The notes beneath the pieces are model-generated. The model was given only the letters and a program-made list of their open reading frames with translations. It did not search any database and was not told the DNA's origin. This document shows positions 42,993 through 51,938 of a stretch of DNA of 64,000 nt, piece by piece. This stretch comes from Nitrospira sp. (GTDB lineage Bacteria > Nitrospirota > Nitrospiria > Nitrospirales > Nitrospiraceae): assembly GCA_024998595.1 (NCBI GenBank), contig JACOEK010000003.1, forward strand, positions 62,001 through 126,000. The letters are read 5' to 3'. A program made the position numbers and the translations under genes. Position 1 is the first letter of the stretch. Each line of letters begins with the position of its first letter.

Positions 42993-43011
42993 GGTTCGAC
43001 TGTTTCACGTA
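42993..43011 (+). repeat. 20-bp repeat, right copy (upstream of response regulator 2)
   Basis: GGTTCGACTGTTTCACGTA, 19 of 20 positions as in the left copy at 42255-42274. Its place just upstream of the regulator start would suit a regulator-binding site, but only two copies exist in the window. Confidence 0.5.
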
Positions 43012-43085
43012 CCTCAACGATTGTGGTCGCGGTTGTTAATTTGACGAGATCAGGGACCATGACCGCGGGAGCGTGGGAAGGGAAA

Positions 43086-43103
43086 GTTAACATGGTGTTT
43101 ACA
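43086..43103 (+). promoter_or_regulatory. Pho-box-like direct repeats upstream of pstS3
   Basis: GTTAACATGGTGTTTACA: GTTAACA (43086) and GTTTACA (43097) are 11 bp apart, about 89 nt before the pstS3 ATG and the pst operon. Confidence 0.65.
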
Positions 43104-43191
43104 TTGGGCTGATGGTGTGGAAATGCCATCACCCTATGATCGGCACTGCACTATGACATACAGGGCCCTTTTAACCGGAGGAATGTCTTCT

Positions 43192-44202
43192 ATGGCCGTC
43201 TCACGTCAGATTTGCTTGAGTCTCACGCTGACCGTGTTGGGTCCGTTTATGACCACCTGTCTAGTCAATGCCGCACAGGCTGGTGCTCCCGCGTCTCAAA
43301 CCCTCACCATCGATGCCGAGATCAAACCCTATGCGAAGGTCAGCGGCGTGTCGGGAACGATCAACAGCATCGGGTCCGATACCCTCAACAATCTCATCAC
43401 CCTGTGGGCGGAGGGATTTCGCAAACAGTACCCCAACGTCAAAATTCAAGTAGAGGGGAAGGGGTCGAGCACGGCGCCTCCTGCGCTGATCGAAAATACG
43501 GCTCAGCTGGGTCCCATGTCACGAACGATGAAGTCGAGCGAGATCGATGCGTTCGAGGCGAAGTTCGGGTACCCGCCGACTCCCTACCCTGTGGCGGTCG
43601 ATGCCTTGGCGCTCTTCGTGAACAAAGACAATCCGATCAAAGGGCTCACGGTTGCAGAGGTGGACGCGCTGTTTTCCAAATCGCGCCGCCAAGGTTCGCT
43701 CATCGACGTGACGCGCTGGGGGCAACTCGGTCATACCGGTGATTGGGCCCAGGCGCCGGTCAGTCTGTATGGTCGCAACTCGGCTTCCGGCACCTATGGG
43801 TTTTTCAAGGACCATGCGCTCAAGAATGGCGACTTCAAGGATCAGGTGAAGGAACAGCCAGGATCCGCCTCTGTGGTGCAAGGCGTCAGTGAGGATCGCT
43901 ACGGCATCGGCTACAGCGGAATTGGGTACAGCACTTCAGGGGTCAAAATGGTCCCGCTCGCGGCGAAGGCCGGGCAGCCGTTTATCGAACCGTCACATGC
44001 CAATACGAAGAACGGGACCTATCCACTGTGGCGGTATCTCTACATCTATGTGAATCAAGCGCCGGGGAAACCACTCTCCCCTATCGTGAAGGAGTTTCTC
44101 AATTACGTGTATAGCAAGGAAGGCCAGTCCGACGTGCTGAGGGACGGGTACTTCCCTGTCGATGCGAAATTGGTTGAGCAACAACTCGGCAAGATTCGGT
44201 AA
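43192..44202 (+). CDS. pstS: Phosphate ABC transporter substrate-binding protein (copy 3, operonic)
   Basis: 336 residues from the ATG 10 nt after GGAGG. Signal peptide to about [72 protein letters not shown] and the ligand motif [12 protein letters not shown] define the TIGR02136-like phosphate-binding group. It is the only copy linked to permease genes: its TAA overlaps the pstC ATG by 1 nt. It delivers phosphate to PstCAB from the periplasm. Pho-box-like repeats upstream indicate induction by phosphate starvation. Confidence 0.92.
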   Translation: MAVSRQICLSLTLTVLGPFMTTCLVNAAQAGAPASQTLTIDAEIKPYAKVSGVSGTINSIGSDTLNNLITLWAEGFRKQYPNVKIQVEGKGSSTAPPALIENTAQLGPMSRTMKSSEIDAFEAKFGYPPTPYPVAVDALALFVNKDNPIKGLTVAEVDALFSKSRRQGSLIDVTRWGQLGHTGDWAQAPVSLYGRNSASGTYGFFKDHALKNGDFKDQVKEQPGSASVVQGVSEDRYGIGYSGIGYSTSGVKMVPLAAKAGQPFIEPSHANTKNGTYPLWRYLYIYVNQAPGKPLSPIVKEFLNYVYSKEGQSDVLRDGYFPVDAKLVEQQLGKIR

Positions 44203-46430
44203 TGAACACGAACCCGCTGCGAAAATTGTTCCCGCCCGTGCGCTTGCGAACATTGATCGACCGGTTCGCCCGCACTGTCATTACGGTGGGCGGGTTGGCG
44301 ACCATCGTTAGTATTCTCGGCATTTTCTTTTTTCTCTTTCGGGAGGTCACCCCGCTCTTCACGGCGCCGAGCGCGAAGTTGAGCCAGCGCCTGAGTGTGC
44401 CTGCCCTGCTTGAAGATGAAGGCCCCGCGCAAGTGGCCGTAGATGAACATCGGGAGATCGCACAGGTATTCACTTCGGGTGCGATTCAGTTTTTTGACCT
44501 GGCCACCGGCCAGCCGATCGTGTTGGAGCTGCCGCCGCAGTTGACCTCAAGGCAGGTGACGGCCATGGCCTCAGGCGGCGGCCAGAACGCGCGTCTTGCC
44601 CTGGGCACGGCCGCCGGCGAAATCTTGTTGTTAAAGAGCGGTATCACGACGGAATTCTCCGAACAGGGCGAACGACGGAAACGGCCGCACGTTCGCGCCG
44701 GCGTACCTATCCAGATCACGAATAGCCCCATTGTTCGGTTGGCCTATCGATCCAGCGATCAGGGCAGTCTCCTTGCCCTTGCCACCAAGGAAGGGCGACT
44801 GTTTATTGCGAAGATCGCTCCGGATGAACCCGCTGGAAGCGATACGATCGTCACGGAACTGCCTCAGCCGCCGGGCGGTGTCACGTCGCTGGCTTTGGAT
44901 GCGTCGCTTGAACATCTGTACGTCGGCACCTCCGACGGCCACGTGGTCCATATAGGGCTTTCAGAAACACAGCCGCCGGAGGTGAGGGCTTCCTATGCGG
45001 TTGCTGCACCCACTACGGCAGTGACCATGCTGGGGTTCCTCAGCGGTGATCGCAGTCTGGTGGTCATGGCGGCTGACGGAGCCATTTCGACGTGGGGCCT
45101 GGTTCGGCGCGCCGACGTGCCATCGGGATGGACGCTTGCTCACATGCATACGTTCCGCTCCCACCCCGCGCCCGTGACAGCGTTCGCTCCGTCGCAACGG
45201 GTCAAAGGTTTTGTCTCCGGAGATGCGAAAGGGAATGTGTTTCTTCACCATGCCACCTCTTCTCAAACCTTGTTGCGCGTGGCCAACGGGGAGTTTCCCA
45301 TTCGTGCCGTCGCATTTGCGCCAAAAGGAGATGGAGTGATCGCTCTGGATGGAGCCGGTCAACTGTCGCTCTATCAGGTGCAGAACCCCTATCCCGAGGT
45401 CACGTGGGACACGCTCTTTGGGAAGGTGTGGTACGAGGGGTACGATCAGCCCGCGTATGTCTGGCAATCGTCTTCGGGATCGGATGAGGTAGAACCGAAA
45501 CTGGGTCTGCTTCCCTTGGCATTCGGGACCCTCAAGGGAACCATCTACGCGCTGTTCCTTGCCGTCCCTATCGCGATTCTCGCCGCCATCTGCACCTCAC
45601 AATTCATGCATCATGATCTTCGCGCAAAAGTTAAACCGATTATTGAAGTCATGGCAGCATTACCGACCGTGGTGCTTGGCTTTCTGGCCGGGCTCTGGCT
45701 GGCCCCGCTTCTCGAACGCATGCTTCCGGCCCTTGCCGGCATGGCGCTGATCTTGCCCATGATCGTCGTATTGGCCTCCTTCTCCTGGTACCTCTGTCCC
45801 TTGTCCGTCAAGCGGCATTTCTCCCCCGGGAATGAGGCGTTGATGTTGATGCCGATTCTGGCGCTCGGGATCGGCGGTTGCCTCTGGGCCCATTCTGTTT
45901 TTGAACTCTGGTGGTTCGACGGCAACATCAAGGCCTGGCTCTCGACCCGGCTCGGCATTCAATATGATCAACGTAACGCCTTGGTCGTGGGCATCGTGAT
46001 GGGATTTGCCATCGTCCCGGTGATCTACAGTATTGCCGAAGAAGCCCTCTCCAACGTGCCGAAAACCCAAATCGCCAGCTCCCTTGCTCTGGGTGCTACT
46101 CGCTGGCAAACCGTGCTGCATCTGGTGTTGTTATCCGCCAGCCCCGGAATATTTTCTGCCGTGATGATCGGGTTCGGCCGCGCAATCGGAGAAACCATGA
46201 TCGTGCTCATGGCTACGGGAAATACTCCGATCCTCGACTGGAACTGGGCCAACGGATTCCGGACCTTGTCGGCCAATATCGCCGTCGAAATTCCGGAGGC
46301 GCCGCACGGCGGAAGTCTGTACCGGGTATTGTTTCTAGCCGCGTTGCTCCTATTCATCGTCACGTTCGCCATCAATTCGCTCGCCGAACTTGTTCGCCAA
46401 CGCCTCCGGGATAAGTACAGCCATGGGTAA
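44202..46430 (+). CDS. pstC: Phosphate ABC transporter permease PstC with large periplasmic domain
   Basis: 742 residues, more than double E. coli PstC. After TM1 (about 27-47) comes a periplasmic insert to about residue 430 with repeated beta-sheet units (for example LYVGTSDGHVVHIGLSETQ, GFVSGDAKGNVFLHHATSS, VIALDGAGQLSLYQVQNP), a beta-propeller-like fold. The permease domain (about 440-735) has the EAA-loop region NVPKTQIASSLALGATRWQTVLHLVLLSASPGIFSAVMIG. Such long PstC proteins occur in other proteobacteria as well. Start overlaps pstS; stop overlaps pstA. Confidence 0.92.
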   Translation: MNTNPLRKLFPPVRLRTLIDRFARTVITVGGLATIVSILGIFFFLFREVTPLFTAPSAKLSQRLSVPALLEDEGPAQVAVDEHREIAQVFTSGAIQFFDLATGQPIVLELPPQLTSRQVTAMASGGGQNARLALGTAAGEILLLKSGITTEFSEQGERRKRPHVRAGVPIQITNSPIVRLAYRSSDQGSLLALATKEGRLFIAKIAPDEPAGSDTIVTELPQPPGGVTSLALDASLEHLYVGTSDGHVVHIGLSETQPPEVRASYAVAAPTTAVTMLGFLSGDRSLVVMAADGAISTWGLVRRADVPSGWTLAHMHTFRSHPAPVTAFAPSQRVKGFVSGDAKGNVFLHHATSSQTLLRVANGEFPIRAVAFAPKGDGVIALDGAGQLSLYQVQNPYPEVTWDTLFGKVWYEGYDQPAYVWQSSSGSDEVEPKLGLLPLAFGTLKGTIYALFLAVPIAILAAICTSQFMHHDLRAKVKPIIEVMAALPTVVLGFLAGLWLAPLLERMLPALAGMALILPMIVVLASFSWYLCPLSVKRHFSPGNEALMLMPILALGIGGCLWAHSVFELWWFDGNIKAWLSTRLGIQYDQRNALVVGIVMGFAIVPVIYSIAEEALSNVPKTQIASSLALGATRWQTVLHLVLLSASPGIFSAVMIGFGRAIGETMIVLMATGNTPILDWNWANGFRTLSANIAVEIPEAPHGGSLYRVLFLAALLLFIVTFAINSLAELVRQRLRDKYSHG

Positions 46431-48072
46431 CCCAACCACGCGCATGAAAGACTTTTGGCGAGGCGGAGAACTCTTTGTCTGGATGACGGCATCCGGCGTG
46501 GCAATCAGTTTGCTGATGGTGGCCGGCATGCTGGCCCTCATTATGTTCAATGGCCTGGGGCAGTTCTGGCCGGGGACTTTGCAACAGGTGACGCTGAAGA
46601 CGCAAGAAACAGTGATCGGACAAATCGTAGGCGAAGAGCTGATTCCCCATTCGGTGACGACCGATGCCCAATCGGGACAACGTCGCTTTCGCTATCGCGT
46701 CGGCAACCGGGATCAATTCGGTTCCGAGTATCGATGGATCAACGAAGCTGAGATCGCGTCCATTTCTTCTCCCGACGATGTGACATTCGTGGAGCGTCGC
46801 GAATGGGGCCCCGCCTATGGCCGCATCAGCCTGGCGGCAGAAGGCGGCAACGCAACGGACCGTAACCAAAACTCTTGGCCCACCATCGTGACGCTGGTGG
46901 ATCGCGCCAATCAGTTGCGCAAACGGATCGAACATCTCGAACGCGTGGACATCGGATCGATCAACTATCGTATCGAAAAAGCCAGGCTTGCGCGCCAGGC
47001 GCTGGGGTTGAAAGCTGCAACTGCTCCGGCCACCGCTGAAGCCGACCGGCGTCTCGTCGATCAGATTGCCGCCCTCGAGCACGAATACCTCTCCAAGACT
47101 GAAGCGCTCGCGCAATTGCAGAAAGAAGCAGTCCAGGACGTGGTGCTGCTCACGCTCTCCACCGGCCGATCTGTGCGTCTATCGCTCGATCAAGTTTTGG
47201 CCGTCAGTCGGCCGAATGCGATGAATTGGCTTGAGAAAGCTCTGGCCTATGTCCGCAACCTGTGGCTGTTTGTCTCAGGCGAACCTCGCGAAGCCAATAC
47301 GGAGGGCGGGATTTTTCCTGCCATCTTCGGCACGGTGTTGATGGTGTTTTTGATGACCTTGGCCGTGATGCCATTCGGGGTCATGGCGGCTGTCTATTTA
47401 CGGGAGTACGCGAAACAGGGACCGCTCGTCAGGCTGGTCAGGATTGCCGTGAACAACCTCGCCGGGGTGCCCTCGATCGTGTTCGGTGTGTTCGGCCTGG
47501 CGTTTTTTGTCTATGCGCTGGGAGGCACGATCGATCAGATCCTGTTTCCTGAATCCTTGCCCAATCCCACCTTCGGTACCGGCGGCATTCTCTGGGCCTC
47601 GCTGACGCTCGCCCTGCTGACGGTTCCTGTCGTGATCGTCGCCACCGAGGAAGGCCTGTCTGCGGTGCCGCGCGATTTTCGGGAGGGTTCGGTCGGCCTG
47701 GGCGCCACCAAATTCGAGACGATCCGGCATGTCATTCTGCCTTGTGCACTGCCTGGAATTTTGACGGGTTTAATTCTCGCCATGGCCAGAGCCGCAGGCG
47801 AAGTGGCGCCACTGATGCTCACGGGCGTCGTGAAGTTGGCCCCGGCGCTTCCACTGGACGAGTATCTTCCCTTTCTGCATCTCGAGCGAAAGTTCATGCA
47901 CTTGGGGTTTCATATCTATGACGTCGGATTTCAGTCGCCGAACGTCGAGGCGGCGAAGCCGATGGTCTACATGACCACCTTCATTCTGATTATCGTGGTG
48001 GTGTTGTTGAATCTGGCGGCGGTGATGTTGCGTAATCGCTTACGCAAGCGATTCGCGACGTCGGCGGTATGA
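46423..48072 (+). CDS. pstA: Phosphate ABC transporter permease PstA with periplasmic insert
   Basis: 549 residues from an ATG overlapping pstC by 8 nt (an upstream in-frame ATG lies inside pstC). TM1 (about 20-40) is followed by a periplasmic stretch to about 300 that includes a coiled-coil-like part (LVDRANQLRKRIEHLERVDIG; ALEHEYLSKTEALAQLQKEA). The permease domain holds five TMs with the EAA loop AVPRDFREGSVGLGATKFETIRHVILPCALPGILTGLILAMARA. It forms the inner-membrane channel with PstC. Confidence 0.92.
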   Translation: MGNPTTRMKDFWRGGELFVWMTASGVAISLLMVAGMLALIMFNGLGQFWPGTLQQVTLKTQETVIGQIVGEELIPHSVTTDAQSGQRRFRYRVGNRDQFGSEYRWINEAEIASISSPDDVTFVERREWGPAYGRISLAAEGGNATDRNQNSWPTIVTLVDRANQLRKRIEHLERVDIGSINYRIEKARLARQALGLKAATAPATAEADRRLVDQIAALEHEYLSKTEALAQLQKEAVQDVVLLTLSTGRSVRLSLDQVLAVSRPNAMNWLEKALAYVRNLWLFVSGEPREANTEGGIFPAIFGTVLMVFLMTLAVMPFGVMAAVYLREYAKQGPLVRLVRIAVNNLAGVPSIVFGVFGLAFFVYALGGTIDQILFPESLPNPTFGTGGILWASLTLALLTVPVVIVATEEGLSAVPRDFREGSVGLGATKFETIRHVILPCALPGILTGLILAMARAAGEVAPLMLTGVVKLAPALPLDEYLPFLHLERKFMHLGFHIYDVGFQSPNVEAAKPMVYMTTFILIIVVVLLNLAAVMLRNRLRKRFATSAV

Positions 48073-48090
48073 TCACTGAGAGGAGTTCGC

Positions 48091-48954
48091 ATGGATGTTC
48101 AATCAGACAGGGTGATCGCGACGGCGCCGATGGTGTCGCTTCGCCCGACCCTATCCCCTTCCCGGCTGGCGCCTGCTCAGCGCGCGCTCGGCTGTCCCGT
48201 GCAGGCGAAAATTTCGGTGCGTGATCTCGACTTTCATTACGGACATCGCCAGGCGCTGTTTCATGTGGGGTTGACGGTGCGCAGCCATTCGGTCACGGCC
48301 TTCATTGGCCCTTCCGGTTGCGGAAAGTCCACACTGCTTCGATGCTTGAATCGCATGAATGACCTGGTGGAGGGTGCGCGCGCAACAGGCCGTGTGGAGC
48401 TCGACGGCCTCGATATCTATGATGCGGCCATCGATGTCACCGATCTCCGGAAGCGCGTCGGAATGGTGTTTCAGAAATCGAATCCGTTTCCCAAATCGAT
48501 TTACGACAATGTGGCCTATGGGCCGCGATTGCATGGGACGAAAGACAAGCGGTCCCTGGACGAACTGGTCCAGCACAGTTTGCAAGGAGCCGGTCTCTGG
48601 GATGAAGTGAAAGACCGGCTGTTACAGAGTGCCGTGGGACTGTCGGGCGGCCAGCAGCAACGGCTGTGTATCGCCCGCGCCCTGGCTGTGCAGCCGGAGG
48701 TCATCCTTATGGATGAGCCCTGCTCCGCGCTGGACCCCATTGCGACAGGAAAAATCGAGGAACTCATCTATAACTTGAAGGATACCTACACGGTCGTCAT
48801 TGTGACGCATAATATGCAGCAGGCCGCGAGGGTCTCCGATCAGTGCGGATTCTTCCTCATGGGCGAGTTAGTCGAGTTCGGCGACACCAAAACAATTTTC
48901 ACCACGCCACGTGACAAGCGCACCGAAGATTACATCACCGGGCGATTCGGATAA
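48091..48954 (+). CDS. pstB: Phosphate ABC transporter ATP-binding protein
   Basis: 287 residues. Walker [14 protein letters not shown]-loop [20 protein letters not shown], signature [19 protein letters not shown], Walker [14 protein letters not shown] and H-loop [18 protein letters not shown] roughly 40-residue N-terminal tail precedes the usual [11 protein letters not shown] start. Energises PstCA. GAGGAG precedes the ATG, 18 nt after pstA. Confidence 0.97.
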   Translation: MDVQSDRVIATAPMVSLRPTLSPSRLAPAQRALGCPVQAKISVRDLDFHYGHRQALFHVGLTVRSHSVTAFIGPSGCGKSTLLRCLNRMNDLVEGARATGRVELDGLDIYDAAIDVTDLRKRVGMVFQKSNPFPKSIYDNVAYGPRLHGTKDKRSLDELVQHSLQGAGLWDEVKDRLLQSAVGLSGGQQQRLCIARALAVQPEVILMDEPCSALDPIATGKIEELIYNLKDTYTVVIVTHNMQQAARVSDQCGFFLMGELVEFGDTKTIFTTPRDKRTEDYITGRFG

Positions 48955-48975
48955 ATCGCGAGAGGAGCCGGAATC

Positions 48976-49644
48976 ATGCAACGACACTTTGATCAAGACC
49001 TCGCGCATCTCAAGCAGCAGCTCCTTCGCATGGGCGGCCTCGTCGAGTCGCAAATCCAGCAGGCCTTGCAGGCCCTGGTGGATCGGGATTCCGATTTGGC
49101 CGTCGACGTCGTCAAGCAGGATCACGACGTCAACGGGTTGGATGTCGAGATCGACGAATTGTGCATCCAGCTATTGGCCCTTCAACAGCCTACGGCCCGC
49201 GACTTGCGATTCGTCACGACCGGCATGAAGATTTCTTCCGAACTGGAACGGATGGGTGATTTGGCCGACAACATCGCCCAGCGCGCATTGGAATTGAACG
49301 GTGAGCCGCAGCTCAAGCCCTATATCGACATTCCACGGATGGCCAATTGGACCATGCATATGGTTAAGGAGTGCCTGGACGCCTTCGTGAATTCCGATCC
49401 GGCATTGGCGCGGAAGGTCTGCGCAGATGACGATTTCGTCGACGAGTTGAACGAACAGTTGTTTCGAGAACTGCTCTCCTTTATGCTGGAGGACACGCGC
49501 ACCATCACACGCGCAATCCGCCTGACGTTCGTCGCCAAGTCGCTCGAACGCATTGCCGACCACGCCACCAATATTGCGGAACTTGTCGTGTATATGGTTG
49601 AAGGCAAGAACATCCGGCACGTCGCTCCTACCGCGAGTTACTAA
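48976..49644 (+). CDS. phoU: Phosphate transport regulator PhoU
   Basis: 222 residues with two PhoU three-helix repeats (about 10-100 and 115-205); metal-site-like blocks are visible (LQQPTARDLRFVTTGMKISSELERMGDLADNIAQRA and MLEDTRTITRAIRLTFVAKSLERIADHATNIAE). PhoU damps Pst activity and PhoR-PhoB signalling. It follows pstB by 21 nt and ppx starts at the next base after its stop. Confidence 0.95.
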   Translation: MQRHFDQDLAHLKQQLLRMGGLVESQIQQALQALVDRDSDLAVDVVKQDHDVNGLDVEIDELCIQLLALQQPTARDLRFVTTGMKISSELERMGDLADNIAQRALELNGEPQLKPYIDIPRMANWTMHMVKECLDAFVNSDPALARKVCADDDFVDELNEQLFRELLSFMLEDTRTITRAIRLTFVAKSLERIADHATNIAELVVYMVEGKNIRHVAPTASY

Positions 49645-51198
49645 ATGCCCAAGTTGGCCGTCCTCGATATCGGCACCAATTCCATTCATATGGTATTAGC
49701 CGAGGTCCAACCGGACTATTCCTATAAAATCCTCGATCGCTTCAAGGATATGACGCGCCTGGGCGACGGGGTGTTCACCGCCCGGCGCCTTTCCGATCAG
49801 GCCATGATGCGCGGGTTGGAAGTGATCAGAACCCTGGTGACCCTGGCACGTAACAAAGGCTACGAACAGATTGAGGGCGTGGCGACCAGCGCGGTGCGGG
49901 AGGCGCGAAACGGCGGTGAGTTTTTGGATCACGTTATGCAGCAAACGGGCCTGACCGTGCGCGTGATCACGGGCGCGGAAGAAGCTCGATTGATTTTTCT
50001 CGGCGTGCAGAACAGCGTGGCCCTGCCCGAGGCGCCTACGTTGGTCATCGATATCGGTGGCGGGTCGGTCGAGGTGATTGTCGGCAATCGTGAGGCCATT
50101 TTTCAAGCGCGGAGTCTCAAGCTGGGTGCGATCCGGTTGAAAGATCTGTACCTGTCGAAAACGCCTCCGTCCAAAATGATGCTCCGGGAATTGGAAGATG
50201 CTGTGACCGTTCAACTGAAGAATGGGTTGGGTTCGTATAAAACCAAACGGGTTGAACAGATTATCGCGACGTCCGGCATGGCGGGGAATCTGGCGGAAGT
50301 CATTCATCTGCAACGCACCGGCCGTCCGCTTCCGCAGCTGAATCTAGCGAAGGTCTCCGCAAAAGAGATTGCAGCCGTCGAGAAGCGCCTTGCCGACGCC
50401 TCCTTGAAGACGCGGCTGGCCATGCCGGGACTCGATCCCAAACGTGTGGACACCCTGCTCCCGGCCGCCATAGTGTTCAGAATCCTGCTCGAGTTGTTGC
50501 AGAAGTCTGAACTCACCATCTGCGATAAGGCTATCCGCGAAGGTATTATCTACGATTTCATTCAGCGGCACCATGAACGTATCCAGGCGGAGCGCGACAT
50601 CCCCGATGTGCGCAAACGCAACATCCTGGCTCTCGCCCATCGCTGCCATGTCTCGGAAACCCATGCCCTGCACGTTGCGGGACTGGCTTTGCGCCTGTTC
50701 GATCAGACGAAGGCTTTGCATGGATTCGGACAACGGGAACGCGAATGGCTGGAATGTTCGGCCATCCTGCATGACATCGGGTACATGATCAACTCGCGAC
50801 AGCATCATAAGCATGCCTATTACTTGATCAAGAACAGTGATCTCTCGGGGTTTACCGCGGAGGAAATCGATTTCATCGCGAATGTCGCCCGGTACCATCG
50901 GCGCTCGGTTCCTACGCGGAAACATGACGAATTTACGGCTTTGCCGGAGGGCTCTCAGCGCGTGATCAATGTGCTATCGGCGTTGCTCAGAATTGCCGAC
51001 GGCTTGGACCGCAGCCAGTTTTCGGTGGTGCAGAATATCGATGTCAAGATCGGCAAGACGATCCTGATCACCGCGCAGGTATCAGGTGATGCGGAACTGG
51101 AGATTTGGGCAGCGCGAGGCCGCAGTGATCTGTTTGAGAAAGTCTTCAAGAGGCCGGTACAGTTCATCACGACCACTCGTGACGACGAGACCATCTGA
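49645..51198 (+). CDS. ppx: Exopolyphosphatase / GppA-family phosphatase
   Basis: 517 residues. The N-terminal ASKHA pair (about 1-300) has LDIGTNSIHMVLAEV, GVATSAVREARNGGEFLD, ITGAEEARLIFLGVQ and VIDIGGGSVEVIVG. The C-terminal HD-type domain (about 320-500) includes AILHDIGYMINSRQHHKHAYYLI. Releases phosphate from polyphosphate or hydrolyses pppGpp. It directly abuts phoU, which points to the polyphosphate role. Last gene of the pst operon by position. Confidence 0.92.
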   Translation: MPKLAVLDIGTNSIHMVLAEVQPDYSYKILDRFKDMTRLGDGVFTARRLSDQAMMRGLEVIRTLVTLARNKGYEQIEGVATSAVREARNGGEFLDHVMQQTGLTVRVITGAEEARLIFLGVQNSVALPEAPTLVIDIGGGSVEVIVGNREAIFQARSLKLGAIRLKDLYLSKTPPSKMMLRELEDAVTVQLKNGLGSYKTKRVEQIIATSGMAGNLAEVIHLQRTGRPLPQLNLAKVSAKEIAAVEKRLADASLKTRLAMPGLDPKRVDTLLPAAIVFRILLELLQKSELTICDKAIREGIIYDFIQRHHERIQAERDIPDVRKRNILALAHRCHVSETHALHVAGLALRLFDQTKALHGFGQREREWLECSAILHDIGYMINSRQHHKHAYYLIKNSDLSGFTAEEIDFIANVARYHRRSVPTRKHDEFTALPEGSQRVINVLSALLRIADGLDRSQFSVVQNIDVKIGKTILITAQVSGDAELEIWAARGRSDLFEKVFKRPVQFITTTRDDETI

Positions 51199-51339
51199 CT
51201 TGGAACCGTTGGCAAGGCCTTATCCCCTCCTTCCTCGACCAAGTCTGTGCTGGCGAGCCGCGTCTCTTCCGGGATAGGGTCGCGTGATCGTCGGGATCGT
51301 TGCTCGCCTGAGCCACGGCTTGCGCGTAGATGCGTACAC

Positions 51340-51837
51340 TCACGCAAGTGCGCGTAACTGAGACGCCGTGAGCCACCACTCAAGGCGGCCTCTTGCCGGA
51401 CGTACGGATCCTTCGAAGTGAAGCAGACAGGCGCCTGCCTTCTTGAGTGAAAGCCCGGTGCAGGGCTTTCCTGTGAGAAGAATTCCGGCCACCGCGCTCA
51501 AGTGTGGTTCGTGCCCCACGCATAAGACGATCGCATCGGACGGCAGCGTGTTGAGTAGAGAAATCAGCGCTCGCGGCGCGACCTCTGGGTTGAGTTCGTG
51601 GCAAATCCGTAGCGGTGGTGTTGAAGGAAGCACCGATTTCACAATTTTTGCCGTTTCCTGTGCGCGTGCTAGCGGACTCGAAAGGATATGCGTCGGAATG
51701 AGGCCGAGCGTAACCACTCCTTTGCTCGATTGCCGAGTACGGAGCCTGCCTTTGTCCGTAAGTGGCCGGTCGTGGTCATTCCCGCGCCAGTCTTCACGAT
51801 CGTAGGCAATTCCATGTCGAAACAGCAGGCAATCCAT
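51340..51837 (-). CDS. sixA: SixA-type phosphohistidine phosphatase
   Basis: 165 residues, a typical short histidine phosphatase: catalytic RHG in LLFRHGIAYDREDW, DHDRPLTDKGRLRTRQSS, LSSPLARAQETAKIV and the second histidine in LCVGHEPHLSAVAG. Such SixA proteins dephosphorylate phosphohistidine proteins. It faces ppx (convergent, 141 nt apart, no clear terminator seen) and is divergent from the CHAD gene. Confidence 0.9.
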   Translation of the reverse strand: MDCLLFRHGIAYDREDWRGNDHDRPLTDKGRLRTRQSSKGVVTLGLIPTHILSSPLARAQETAKIVKSVLPSTPPLRICHELNPEVAPRALISLLNTLPSDAIVLCVGHEPHLSAVAGILLTGKPCTGLSLKKAGACLLHFEGSVRPARGRLEWWLTASQLRALA

Positions 51838-51938
51838 CAGTAGTCCTCCTCCGGGACGAACGTGAGCAGTGAGGCTATGCGATCATTCATGCGATAAACG
51901 AGATTTGGTGGCCATCGCACAGACACAGAAGAAACGAC

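Noticed and set aside
51199-51339. Terminator between convergent ppx and sixA
   Set aside because: Only a 6-bp CTTGCG / CGCAAG pair without T-run; too weak to list.
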